Source: Gallionella sp. (GTDB taxonomy: Bacteria; Pseudomonadota; Gammaproteobacteria; Burkholderiales; Gallionellaceae). Taken from it: 18,781 nt of DNA. The position numbers were made by a program, and so were the translations under genes. Every line of letters begins with the position of its first letter. The first letter of the stretch is position 1. Below the pieces are notes generated by a model. That model made no database searches and was not told the DNA's origin. It worked only from the letters and a program-made list of their open reading frames with translations. Shown piece after piece: positions 1 through 7,721 of this stretch. The stretch covers positions 1 through 18,781 of the forward strand of contig JADGRM010000008.1 in NCBI GenBank assembly GCA_017880945.1, written 5' to 3'.

Positions 1-54
1 CTACCGCGCTGAGTGGGACAGATAAGGTATCTGCATGCTTATCCACCTGCACCG

Positions 55-1416
55 CTACTGCGCGGTGATAACAGCTATCGGTTGCCCGCCCACCGTCACT
101 GTCGCCGCGGTGGTATTGGCTGTAAGCACACCCGAGATGATGGTGTATTGAGAGACTGTGCCATCCCCCAGATTGGCCACATAGGCATATTGGCCCGAAG
201 GAGCGACGGTAACGGAAGATGGGTTCTTGCCTGTCCCAACTGTCCCTATCGCTGCCAACACACCACCTGTGCCGATGCTGTATTCCGAGACAGTGCCGGC
301 ACTGGCGCCGCTACTATGGTTTGCCACATAGACGTATGAGCCCGAGGAATCTACTGTGACGGATATCGCGTTCGTGCCCGCCGCGACAGTTCCAATCGAC
401 GTCAACGCACCGCCTGTGCCGATACTGTATTCCGAGACAGTGCTGCTACTATTATTTGCCACATAGACGTAGGGACCCGAAGGATCGACGCTGATGGATG
501 CCGGGTTGTTGTTACCGGATACCGGCGCCGGAAGCGTCGCCGTGAGCGTAAGCACGCCCGCGTTGATCGTGTATTCCGAGATGGTACCATCGCCGTAGTT
601 CGCCACATAGGCGTAGTGGCCCGAAGGATCGACTGCCATGGAGTTTGGGGTAGTGCCCGCCGCAACCGTCGCCGGGGTCATCGCCGCCAGCGTCCCATCG
701 CTGTTAATGGAGTATTGCGAGACAGTGCCGGGGTTGGGGCCTGCATTCACCACATAGACGTACTGGCCCGAGGGATCGACGGTGACGAATACCGGGCTCG
801 GGCCCGCCGTAACTGTCCCCGCGGGGTTAGCTGTGGGGGTATTGCTCGTAAGCACGCCCGCGCTGATGGTGTATTCCGAGACGTTGTTGCTGCCATTGTT
901 CGCCACATAGGCGTACAAGCCCGAAGGAACGACTGCGATGGAGAATGGATTCGTGCCTGTCGCAACTGACGAGGCTGCCGTTGTGGGCAACGCCCCATTG
1001 GCACCGATGGGGTATTGCGAGACGGTGCCGCTTGCTGTCACCACATAAACCGAAGCGCTGCTGTTCGAACAACTCACCACCACGCTGGTTACGTTGCTGG
1101 ACGCTGTGCCGCTGCCACCCGTTACGGTACAGGTTTGGGGAAACGGCTGGGTCAGGATCGTGACGTTGTATGTCGCCTTGGTTGTGCTGTTGCTGATGAC
1201 TGCAGTTGCGAAGGTAAAGGCTCCATTCGCTGAAATGGTCAGGTTGTCGCCGCCGTTATTTTGCAAAACCAGGGGGGCGGACAAGGGCCCCGAGGAACTG
1301 GCAAGCCCTGTTACCGTTCCGCCTATGGTGTAGCTGTGGTTTCCACCGCACGCAGAGAGCAATAGCACTGCTAAAGGCAGTATGCCATGCATCAGTCTTG
1401 TGATATTTAAACGCAT
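55..1416 (-). CDS. YVTN-type beta-propeller lipoprotein
   Basis: Predicted outer-membrane lipoprotein of 453 residues. The N-terminus is a lipoprotein signal with lipobox LLSAC (lipidated Cys23, followed by Gly, so no inner-membrane retention signal). Residues of about 30-115 form a domain opening with IGGTVTGL and containing LVLQNNGGDNL, a module often seen before repeats in exported betaproteobacterial proteins. From about residue 120 to the end there are seven propeller blades carrying variants of DPSGxYxYVANxGxGTVSxY, as in YVTN/lactonase-like seven-bladed propellers. No catalytic residues of 6-phosphogluconolactonase are evident, so a binding or surface role is more likely than an enzymatic one, and the ligand is unknown. 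The ATG at 1416 has a GGAG ribosome-binding site 8 bases upstream. The gene is monocistronic as far as the window shows. Confidence 0.85.
   Translation of the reverse strand: MRLNITRLMHGILPLAVLLLSACGGNHSYTIGGTVTGLASSSGPLSAPLVLQNNGGDNLTISANGAFTFATAVISNSTTKATYNVTILTQPFPQTCTVTGGSGTASSNVTSVVVSCSNSSASVYVVTASGTVSQYPIGANGALPTTAASSVATGTNPFSIAVVPSGLYAYVANNGSNNVSEYTISAGVLTSNTPTANPAGTVTAGPSPVFVTVDPSGQYVYVVNAGPNPGTVSQYSINSDGTLAAMTPATVAAGTTPNSMAVDPSGHYAYVANYGDGTISEYTINAGVLTLTATLPAPVSGNNNPASISVDPSGPYVYVANNSSSTVSEYSIGTGGALTSIGTVAAGTNAISVTVDSSGSYVYVANHSSGASAGTVSEYSIGTGGVLAAIGTVGTGKNPSSVTVAPSGQYAYVANLGDGTVSQYTIISGVLTANTTAATVTVGGQPIAVITAQ
177..1047 (-). repeat. Seven in-frame propeller-blade repeats
   Basis: The heptamer CCACATA (plus strand; it encodes the Tyr-Val core of each blade on the minus strand) begins at 177, 324, 459, 603, 750, 903 and 1041. 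The spacings are 147, 135, 144, 147, 153 and 138 bases, all multiples of three. This gives exactly seven repeat units, which matches a closed seven-bladed propeller. Neighbouring units share further blocks around GTATTCCGAGAC and CCCGAAGGA, so the repeats are still similar at the DNA level. Confidence 0.85.
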
Positions 1417-1925
1417 TGGATGGTCTCCGTAATTATTTTCAAAAAAACTGTTCCAAGAATAAATATTACATATACGCCCACCCGGTCAGTTCCATGTTAC
1501 CAAGCGCCTAGCCAGACAAAAAATGGGCCAGTCGACTAACCTGGGTGATACCTGGAGAGTGGAGGAATGATGGCCTGATCCTCGATGTAACTTTCGAATC
1601 TTATACCTAAATGAATCCTAGTAATCATCCATATAAAAAGTGTTGCCAGCCCCATGAGAGTTGTAATAATTTGTTGATTTACTTCTTCTTGCTGGAACAT
1701 GCTCGCTTATTGCGGGGGGAACAGCCACAGAAGGGAGACATCGTTTTTCGCCAGCGAGATTTATGACGCTGAGTCAAGGGGGCGGATTCGATATAATGTC
1801 AGCATACGCAGAAACTTGAAATTTTAACCCTTCCCTCACGCCCTCGCGTAAAATCGCCACAGCAATATAGTCACATCGCTCCCGAAAATACACCGTTCCC
1901 GATTACCCAGATAATTTATACCCCC
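1417..1925. other. 509-base gap without a convincing gene
   Basis: The gap lies between two divergent genes. I found no open frame with coding character and no tRNA. The lipoprotein end holds its ribosome-binding site and an AT-rich stretch at about 1430-1480 that probably contains its promoter. The helicase end holds a consensus -10 hexamer at 1792-1797. I saw no LexA-type CTGT-N8-ACAG box, although SOS control is known for some DinG relatives. The rest shows nothing I can interpret. Confidence 0.6.
1792..1797 (+). promoter_or_regulatory. Possible -10 element for the helicase gene
   Basis: An exact TATAAT lies about 130 bases upstream of the GTG start of the helicase gene. No good -35 hexamer lies at 16-18 bases (17 bases upstream reads CTGAGT), so this is a weak prediction based on the -10 hexamer alone. 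Confidence 0.3.
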
Positions 1926-3890
1926 GTGTCCGCCGAAGTCGAACGTTTTTTCTCCGAACAAAGTCCGCTTGCCGCTGAAGTCGCGTCGTTCCGTCCGCGC
2001 GCGCAGCAGCGCGAGATGGCGTTGGCCGTCGCCGAGGCGATACGCGATAACGCGATCCTGGTCGTCGAAGCAGGCACCGGCACCGGCAAGACCTTCGCCT
2101 ATCTGGTTCCCGCGCTGCTCGCGGGCGGCAAGGTGATCATCTCGACCGGCACGAAGAACCTGCAGGACCAGTTGTTCCAGAAAGATTTGCCGATGGTGCG
2201 CGATGCGCTGAAGGCGCCGGTGTCGGTGGCGTTGCTCAAGGGGCGCGCCAACTATGTATGCCACTATCATCTGGAGCGCGCATTAAGCGACGGCCGCTTT
2301 GCGACGCGCGAGGACATCAAGCATCTGGGCAAGATCAAGCAATACGCCAAGGTCAGCGATTCCGGCGACAAGAGCGGGCTGGCCGACGTGCCAGAGAATG
2401 CGCCGATCTGGATGCAGGTGACCTCGACGCGCGACAACTGTCTCGGCCAGGAATGTCCCAACCACAAGGAATGCTTCGTGCTCAAGGCGCGCACCGAGGC
2501 GATGAAAGCGGACATCGTGGTGGTGAACCACCACCTGTTTTTCGCGGATGTGATGTTGCGCGACGAGGGCGTGGCGGAGCTGTTGCCGGCCTGCAACACG
2601 GTGATCTTCGACGAGGCGCACCAGCTGCCGGAGACCGCCAGCCTGTTCTTCGGCGAGAGCCTGTCCACCACGCTGCTGCTCGATCTGGCGCGCGATACGC
2701 GCCTCGAGGCGGCAGCTGGAGCCAAGGACTTCGCGCCGCTGCCCAAGGCTTGCGACGAGCTGGACAAGGTTGCGCGCGACTTGCGGCTGGTGTTCAAGAA
2801 AGAAGGACGGATGCCTGCTCTTGCGCTGGACAGCTTCAAGGACTGGCAGCCTGCGCTGAAAATCGTGAGCGACAAGCTTAAGCATCTGTGCGACTTGCTG
2901 GAGAAACAGGCGGAGCGCAGCGAGGGGCTGGAGAATTGCTGGCAGCGCGCGCAGGCGTCGGCGCAGCAACTGGCAAAATGGCAAAAGGGCGACGAGCCGG
3001 ATCAAGTCAGATGGCTGGAGGTATTCCATCACTCGCTGCAACTCAACACCACGCCGCTGTCCATCGCCGAGATTTTCGAGAAGCAGATCGGCGGCAGTGC
3101 GCGCGCGTGGATCTTCACTTCCGCGACACTCGCGGTGAAGCAGGATTTCTCGCACTACCAGGGCGAGATGGGTTTGCTCAAGGCCAAGACCGCGTGCTGG
3201 GACAGCCCGTTCAACTACGCCGAGCAGGCGTTGCTGTATGTGCCGACCGAGCTGCCGGAGCCGAACAGCGAAGGCTATACCGAGGCGGTGGTGCAGGCCG
3301 CCCTGCCATTGATCGAAGCCAGCAAGGGGCGCGCGTTTTTTCTGTTCACCAGCCTGCGCGCGATGCAGCGCGCCCACGAGATACTGCAGGCCGAATTCGA
3401 CCGGCGCGGCTGGAACTACCCGCTGCTGCTGCAAGGCGAAGGCTCGCGCAACGAATTGCTGACGCGCTTCCGCTCGCTCGGCAATGCGGTGCTGCTCGGC
3501 AGCCAGTCGTTCTGGGAAGGTGTGGACGTGCGCGGCGAGGCATTGTCGCTGGTCATCATCGACAAACTGCCGTTCGCCCCGCCCGATGATCCGGTGCTGG
3601 CTGCGCGCATTGCACAACTCAACAAACAGGGACGCAACGCGTTCATGGAATACCAGTTGCCGCGCGCGATCATCGCGCTGAAACAGGGTGCGGGAAGATT
3701 GATCCGCGATGAAACCGACCGGGGTGTGCTGATGATCTGCGACCCGCGCCTGATCAGCAAGCCTTACGGAAAGCGCATCTGGCAAAGCCTGCCGCCGTTC
3801 AAGCGCACCAGGGTCGAGGCAGAGGCGGTGGCGTTTTTCAACACTGTTCCCCCAGCACAAAACAACCCTGAACGATCCGTCCTGCTCTAG
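1926..3890 (+). CDS. yoaA: ATP-dependent Fe-S DNA helicase, DinG/YoaA type
   Basis: Superfamily 2 XPD-like 5'-3' DNA helicase of 654 residues, acting in replication-linked repair in the cytoplasm. The RPRAQQ Q-motif is at 23-28, Walker A (AGTGTGKT) at 49-56 and the DEAH box at 229-232. Motif VI (QGAGRLIR) is at 587-594. Four cysteines at 112, 172, 177 and 183 have the spacing of the [4Fe-4S] cluster ligands of this family. Length and cysteine positions fit YoaA (about 636 residues) better than the longer E. coli DinG. In E. coli, YoaA works with the clamp-loader subunit HolC, but no partner gene is seen here. The start is GTG with no clear Shine-Dalgarno. Starting there keeps the N-terminus at family length. 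It ends 7 bases from the convergent envZ stop, with no obvious terminator between. It could equally be annotated dinG. Confidence 0.93.
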   Translation: MSAEVERFFSEQSPLAAEVASFRPRAQQREMALAVAEAIRDNAILVVEAGTGTGKTFAYLVPALLAGGKVIISTGTKNLQDQLFQKDLPMVRDALKAPVSVALLKGRANYVCHYHLERALSDGRFATREDIKHLGKIKQYAKVSDSGDKSGLADVPENAPIWMQVTSTRDNCLGQECPNHKECFVLKARTEAMKADIVVVNHHLFFADVMLRDEGVAELLPACNTVIFDEAHQLPETASLFFGESLSTTLLLDLARDTRLEAAAGAKDFAPLPKACDELDKVARDLRLVFKKEGRMPALALDSFKDWQPALKIVSDKLKHLCDLLEKQAERSEGLENCWQRAQASAQQLAKWQKGDEPDQVRWLEVFHHSLQLNTTPLSIAEIFEKQIGGSARAWIFTSATLAVKQDFSHYQGEMGLLKAKTACWDSPFNYAEQALLYVPTELPEPNSEGYTEAVVQAALPLIEASKGRAFFLFTSLRAMQRAHEILQAEFDRRGWNYPLLLQGEGSRNELLTRFRSLGNAVLLGSQSFWEGVDVRGEALSLVIIDKLPFAPPDDPVLAARIAQLNKQGRNAFMEYQLPRAIIALKQGAGRLIRDETDRGVLMICDPRLISKPYGKRIWQSLPPFKRTRVEAEAVAFFNTVPPAQNNPERSVLL

Positions 3891-3897
3891 CAGGAGA

Positions 3898-5199
3898 TCA
3901 GCTAGTTATCGGCAACTCCAGCTTGGCGACCAGTCCGCCCTCTTTGCCATTTTCCAGACGGAATTCGCCACCATGCAGCCGGGCGGCGCGTTCGACGATG
4001 GCCAAGCCCAAACCGGACCCGCTCGCATCGCTGCGTGCGGCTTCCAGCCGGACGAACGGGCGCTTCACCGCTTCGCGTTGCGCATCCGGGATGCCTGTGC
4101 CGCGATCTGCCACAATCAGCAGGATCGCGTTCGCTTCCTGGCGAAGCTGCACGGTGATCTCGCCGCCGCCGTATTTGACGGCGTTATCCAGCAAGTTCCC
4201 GAGCGCGCGTTTTAACAGCAGCGGCCTGGCAGCTAGCAATGGCACGGGCTGCAAATCAAGCGCGAGTGTCGATGCTTGCGCTGCAAATCGTTGCGCGACT
4301 TCTTGCACCAGAATCTGCATATTGACAGGCGCCGCGGCTTCGTTTTCATCAAGACGCGCGAAGTCGAGAAATTGCTGGATGACCGCATCCATCTGCTCAA
4401 CGTCCGCGTTCAGCCCTTCGCGCAGCACCTCATCCCCGCTCATTTCGGCGGCGAGCCGGATGCGTGTCAGCGGGGTGCGCAGATCATGCGAAATACCCCC
4501 CAACACCATGGCGCGTTCGCGCTCATGTGCCGCAAGATCGGCGGACATCTGATTGAAGGCGCGTGCCACATTGGCGATCTCCGTGGCGCCTTCTTCACGC
4601 AAACGCTGCGGGGTCTCGCCGCGTCCGACCTGCAGCGCGGCCTGCGCCATTTCCTTGAGTGGGCGGGCAACCTGGCGCGCGATAAAGTATGCCCCGAGCA
4701 AGGCCAAGCCCAACACCATTGCACCCCTGGCTAACCATACCGGCGAACGCGGAGGCTGCATGCGTTCCTTGGGCAGGGATACCCAGAATTCTTCTCCGCC
4801 GATCATAAAGCTCACCCAGAAAGCTTCCACGCCGTTACGCGATTCGGCAAAGCGCGTGTTCGTTCCAACACTGTTACGCACTTTTTCCTTCATCAGGCGC
4901 ACTTCCGGCCGATCGTCGTGCAAAGGGATCAGCACATCGCTTTCCTCGGCAGCCTGCACGCGCAATCCTTCCGCCTCGGCCAATTCCGCGAGCAATGCGG
5001 AACGCCATTCCGGCGCGGCAGAAAGCACGGCAGCGCGCGTGAGATTGACCACTGCCACCACCAACTGAGCCATCTGCTTCGCGCGCGGCTCCTGTTCGAC
5101 ATGCCGGAAAATCGCAATCGATGCGGCAAGCGAGAGCACGATCAATACCATGATGAGCAGAAAGGAACGCGCCAGCAGCGTTCTCGGCAGGCCGATCAA
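3898..5199 (-). CDS. envZ: EnvZ-like sensor histidine kinase
   Basis: Inner-membrane sensor kinase of the OmpR/EnvZ pair. It autophosphorylates on His and passes the phosphate to the regulator encoded just upstream. From the start chosen here (433 residues), transmembrane helix 1 is at about 13-31 and a periplasmic domain of about 110 residues follows. Transmembrane helix 2 runs into a HAMP segment ending near ARAFNQMSADL. The H-box ISHDLRTPLTRIRLA carries the phospho-acceptor His238. The N-box (LLDNAVKYGG), G1 (DRGTGIPD), F-box (PFVRLEAAR) and G2 (GSGLGLAIV) are intact. The HAMP-to-H-box stretch closely resembles E. coli EnvZ. I chose TTG at 5199 because GGAG lies 7 bases upstream and the codon overlaps the ompR stop as TTGA. 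A GTG at 5241 would add 14 residues and overlap ompR by 46 bases. Confidence 0.9.
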   Translation of the reverse strand: MIGLPRTLLARSFLLIMVLIVLSLAASIAIFRHVEQEPRAKQMAQLVVAVVNLTRAAVLSAAPEWRSALLAELAEAEGLRVQAAEESDVLIPLHDDRPEVRLMKEKVRNSVGTNTRFAESRNGVEAFWVSFMIGGEEFWVSLPKERMQPPRSPVWLARGAMVLGLALLGAYFIARQVARPLKEMAQAALQVGRGETPQRLREEGATEIANVARAFNQMSADLAAHERERAMVLGGISHDLRTPLTRIRLAAEMSGDEVLREGLNADVEQMDAVIQQFLDFARLDENEAAAPVNMQILVQEVAQRFAAQASTLALDLQPVPLLAARPLLLKRALGNLLDNAVKYGGGEITVQLRQEANAILLIVADRGTGIPDAQREAVKRPFVRLEAARSDASGSGLGLAIVERAARLHGGEFRLENGKEGGLVAKLELPITS

Positions 5200-5915
5200 G
5201 ACTTGACTCCGTCCGGAACGAATACGTAGCCATGCCCCCACACCGTCTGGATAAAGCGCGGCTTGGCTGGATCAGGCTCGATCAGTTTGCGCAACCGTGA
5301 CACTTGCACGTCTATCGCCCGGTCAAACGGATCGTGATCCCGGCCGCGCGCCAGCTCCATCAGTTTGTCGCGTGACAGCGGATGGCGCGGGTGTGTGGTC
5401 AATGCCCTGAGCAACGCGAATTCGCCCGTGGTCAGGGCAGTCGCAATCCCTGCCCGGGTCAGCATGCGCGTGGCAAAATTCAGCTCGCAGTCGCCGAAGG
5501 CGATGCTCTTCTCCTCGGTGTCCGGCGCACCGACGGGTTGCGATCCCTTGCGGCGCAACACAGCGGTGATGCGCGCCACCAGTTCGCGCGGATTGAACGG
5601 TTTGGGAAGATAATCATCCGCGCCCATTTCCAGGCCGACGATGCGGTCTATCTCGTCGCCCTTGGCGGTGAGCAGAATCACCGGCACGTTCTCACCCGCC
5701 CCGCGCAAACGGCGCAAGATCGCCAGCCCGTCCTCATTGGGCAACATCAGATCGAGCACCAGCAGGTGGTAGTGATTGTGCATCAAAGCGCGATCCATCT
5801 CGCTGCCGTCCGCGACCGCTTTCACTTCATAGCCCTGCTCACCCAGATAGCGCAGCAGCAACTCGCGCAAACGCGAGTCGTCGTCAATAATCAGGATTCG
5901 ATGTGTGTTTGTCAT
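5196..5915 (-). CDS. ompR: OmpR-family response regulator
   Basis: DNA-binding response regulator of 239 residues, partner of the EnvZ-like kinase encoded immediately downstream. The receiver domain (about 1-120) has the acidic pocket Asp11-Asp13, phospho-acceptor Asp55 in VLDLMLP, Thr83 and Lys105 in PKPF. The C-terminal winged helix (about 135-235) carries LTTGEFALLRAL, the recognition-helix region SRDKLMELARGRDHDPFDRAIDVQVSR (given as two parts: SRDKLMELARGR and DHDPFDRAIDVQVSR) and the closing VWGHGYVFVPDG, all typical of OmpR. I chose ATG at 5915, which gives the canonical N-terminus MTNTHRILIIDDD. An in-frame extension to 6011 would add 32 AT-rich residues unlike the family. The Shine-Dalgarno is weak. 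It is divergent from the exported-protein cluster, and a possible OmpR box lies between them, suggesting autoregulation or control of that cluster. Confidence 0.93.
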   Translation of the reverse strand: MTNTHRILIIDDDSRLRELLLRYLGEQGYEVKAVADGSEMDRALMHNHYHLLVLDLMLPNEDGLAILRRLRGAGENVPVILLTAKGDEIDRIVGLEMGADDYLPKPFNPRELVARITAVLRRKGSQPVGAPDTEEKSIAFGDCELNFATRMLTRAGIATALTTGEFALLRALTTHPRHPLSRDKLMELARGRDHDPFDRAIDVQVSRLRKLIEPDPAKPRFIQTVWGHGYVFVPDGVKS

Positions 5916-5977
5916 GTCGGCATGATAAAGCGAACTATTGTCAAGGCTGTAATAAATTGTGAGGTATTCGTACGATT

Positions 5978-5997
5978 GATACAAATATTTACATATT
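5978..5997 (+). promoter_or_regulatory. Candidate OmpR-binding box in the divergent spacer
   Basis: Two adjacent 10-mers, GATACAAATA and TTTACATATT, each hold TAC at positions 3-5. From memory of the E. coli ompF F1 site, 13 of 20 bases agree, including all of TTACATATT. A third TAC at 5971 lies one helical turn upstream, next to the 8-base palindrome TCGTACGA (5968-5975). The site lies about 60-80 bases upstream of ompR and about 80-100 bases upstream of the Spy-like gene. AT-rich spacers can match by chance. Confidence 0.35.
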
Positions 5998-6074
5998 CGC
6001 CACCGGAACAAACACTTTCCTTACGACTTGATCCTAAGATTCGCTTTCGCACTTAAACACCCAGGAGAAAAAAC

Positions 6075-6551
6075 ATGAATAACAGAATCATCCGGACATT
6101 GTTTGTTGCCATTGGCTTGACGCTTGCATCGGCATCGGTATTCGCAGCGAAAGGCGGATGTGATCACGCCTGGAGCGCAGAGCACGAATATGGCGGGACC
6201 GCACGTTTTGAGAAGCACATGGTCAAACTGCATGATGCCCTCAAGCTTACATCTGCCCAGGAGGCGGCCTGGACTGACTTTTCGAACAAAATGAAACCGG
6301 TCAATATGGATAAACCCAAAATGGATAAACCCGGAAATCAAGACTGGAAGGATCTGAGTACGCCGGATCGTCTCGACAAAGTACTGAACAACATGAAATC
6401 ACATGAGAAGCAATTGGCCGAACATGCGGCAGTTGTACGCACTTTTTATGGCGCATTGACTCCGGACCAGCAAAAAATATTCGACCACCAGTTCCAGGCG
6501 CGTCATCACCGCCATGATCACCACTCACGTGGTGAAAAAAATGGGATGTAA
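6075..6551 (+). CDS. Spy/CpxP-like LTxxQ periplasmic protein
   Basis: Exported protein of 158 residues. A Sec signal peptide (1-24) ends in SVFA before AKGG. Two copies of the LTxxQ motif that defines the Spy/CpxP family are present, LTSAQ at 58-62 and LTPDQ at 128-132, in a mainly helical, charged mature part. In enterobacteria such proteins are small periplasmic chaperones or stress modulators. A short direct repeat gives MDKPKMDKPG in the middle. The C-terminus is His-rich (HHRHDHH at 144-150) and there is one Cys at 29, so metal binding is possible but unproven. AGGAG lies 8 bases before the ATG. It is the first gene of a four-gene cluster of exported proteins facing away from ompR. Confidence 0.8.
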   Translation: MNNRIIRTLFVAIGLTLASASVFAAKGGCDHAWSAEHEYGGTARFEKHMVKLHDALKLTSAQEAAWTDFSNKMKPVNMDKPKMDKPGNQDWKDLSTPDRLDKVLNNMKSHEKQLAEHAAVVRTFYGALTPDQQKIFDHQFQARHHRHDHHSRGEKNGM

Positions 6552-6625
6552 GGTTGATTGACTTCCCCATCAACTAAATCGCTCTGCGCTGGTCTAAAAA
6601 ACAATTCACCTTGAAAGGAACGATC

Positions 6626-7126
6626 ATGAACATTTATCGAACTTTTATTATCAAGGCGCTGACCATTGCAACTCTGGTTGCGATATCGATGCCCGCCAGC
6701 GCCGAACAGAATGAGCGGCGCGGAGGGGATGGCAGGCATGACGGCTTCAGGGGTGGCGGCGATATCTTCAGAGGTGGTGGCGATATCCGTCGCTTCGGCC
6801 GGCATGATTACAATGTATGGCGTTCCGGTGGTTGGCGGCACGGACGGCATGGGGACAGATTGGGATGGTGGTGGGTCGTGGCAGGAGCATGGTATTTATA
6901 TCCTGAACCGGTTTATCCATACCCGGATCCTTATACACCGCCGGTCATAGTGACGCAGCCAGCCCCTCAGCCGGTTGGACCTCCACCGGCCCAGTTCTGG
7001 TATTTCTGTGCTGCATCGAATGGCTATTACCCTTACGTGCCTTCCTGTCCCAGCGGCTGGGAAACCGTACCGGCTACTCCACCCGCTGTTACACCTAGTG
7101 CGCCGCCAATCGCTCCGGTACAGTGA
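6626..7126 (+). CDS. Exported Gly/Trp/Pro-rich protein of unknown function
   Basis: Protein of 166 residues. The signal peptide runs to Ala26 (MPASA before EQNE). Next comes an Arg/Gly/His-rich stretch with the tandem FRGGGDI repeated (two 21-base DNA units near 6747-6788), then a Trp-rich hydrophobic patch (GWWWVVAGAWYLYP). A Pro/Tyr-rich linker follows, and then a conserved-looking block QFWYFCAASNGYYPYVPSC followed by PSGWETVPATPP with two Cys that could pair. I recognise this block from uncharacterised proteobacterial exported proteins that often sit beside a glycine-zipper lipoprotein, as here. I assign no function. The ATG at 6626 has AAAGGA 6 bases upstream. An in-frame TTG at 6611 is less likely. 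Its stop is 17 bases before the next ATG, so the two are probably co-transcribed. Confidence 0.75.
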   Translation: MNIYRTFIIKALTIATLVAISMPASAEQNERRGGDGRHDGFRGGGDIFRGGGDIRRFGRHDYNVWRSGGWRHGRHGDRLGWWWVVAGAWYLYPEPVYPYPDPYTPPVIVTQPAPQPVGPPPAQFWYFCAASNGYYPYVPSCPSGWETVPATPPAVTPSAPPIAPVQ

Positions 7127-7143
7127 TGAACAAGGAGACAGCA

Positions 7144-7644
7144 ATGAATTCCAAATGGTATCGCAGAGTTGTTTACGTTTCGGCGCCGCTTGTGTTCGCT
7201 GGCTGCATGACGTCCGTCCCGATGGGTCCCAGAGTGGCCGTGATGCCGGCACCCGGCAAGCCGTTTGAAGTGTTTGTAGCGGAAGAGCGCATGTGCCGCC
7301 AGTATGCCGAACAGTCGATAGGTTCATCCCCCAATGAAGTGGCGTCACAAAATGCCGTTGGGACAACGGCAGCGGGAGTAGTGATCGGTACGGCAGTAGG
7401 TGCACTGGCTGGGGGACGCGGAGGCGCCCCTGTCGGTGCTGCGGTTGGGCTCGTTGCGGGATCGGCAGCCGGTTCGGATCAAGCAGCCTATTCTTCGCGG
7501 GATGCCCAGTGGCGTTATGACATCGCATATCAGCAATGCATGTATGCCAAAGGCAATCAGGTTCCCGGTTATCCAATCCAGAGGCAGATCCCGCCGCCAC
7601 CCGATACCGGATACAGGCAGTCCCCACCGCCCCCACCACGGTGA
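7144..7644 (+). CDS. Glycine-zipper lipoprotein
   Basis: Predicted lipoprotein of 166 residues with lipobox LVFAGC (lipidated Cys21). After a CRQYAEQSIG segment there is a glycine-zipper region at about 75-120 (AAGVVIGTAVGALAGGRGG and further small-residue repeats), as in YMGG-like/Gly-zipper outer-membrane proteins. It then has AQWRYDIAYQQCMYAKGNQV and a Pro-rich tail. Such zippers insert into or pack against the outer membrane. The exact role is unknown. AAGGAG lies just upstream of the ATG at 7144, which decides this start over GTG/ATG codons at 7123 and 7126 that overlap the preceding stop. The pairing with the WYFC-type gene before it looks like a conserved two-gene unit. Confidence 0.8.
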   Translation: MNSKWYRRVVYVSAPLVFAGCMTSVPMGPRVAVMPAPGKPFEVFVAEERMCRQYAEQSIGSSPNEVASQNAVGTTAAGVVIGTAVGALAGGRGGAPVGAAVGLVAGSAAGSDQAAYSSRDAQWRYDIAYQQCMYAKGNQVPGYPIQRQIPPPPDTGYRQSPPPPPR

Positions 7645-7721
7645 GGTATCGGAGTGACTTTGGTCAAGCCGAATCATCTTTCATTTTTCCCTTGTATCTT
7701 TTTTCCATGTAACGGGGAAAC

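Noticed and set aside
177..1047. Regularly spaced repeats that could suggest a CRISPR array
   Set aside because: The spacing is 135-153 bases and always a multiple of three, the repeats are coding, and they translate to propeller blades. There are no short uniform spacers or cas genes.
1417..1925. LexA (SOS) box upstream of the DinG/YoaA-type helicase
   Set aside because: I searched by eye for CTGT-N8-ACAG on both strands and found no match near the likely promoter.
2283..3860. Long open frame antisense to the helicase gene (525 codons)
   Set aside because: It mirrors the helicase gene. The translation is rich in Arg, His and Gln with no recognisable domain, typical of a GC-biased antisense frame, whereas the plus strand carries all helicase motifs.
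5916..6011. N-terminal extension of OmpR by 32 residues
   Set aside because: The extension is encoded by AT-rich promoter-like DNA and is not found in OmpR proteins. The ATG at 5915 gives the canonical receiver start.
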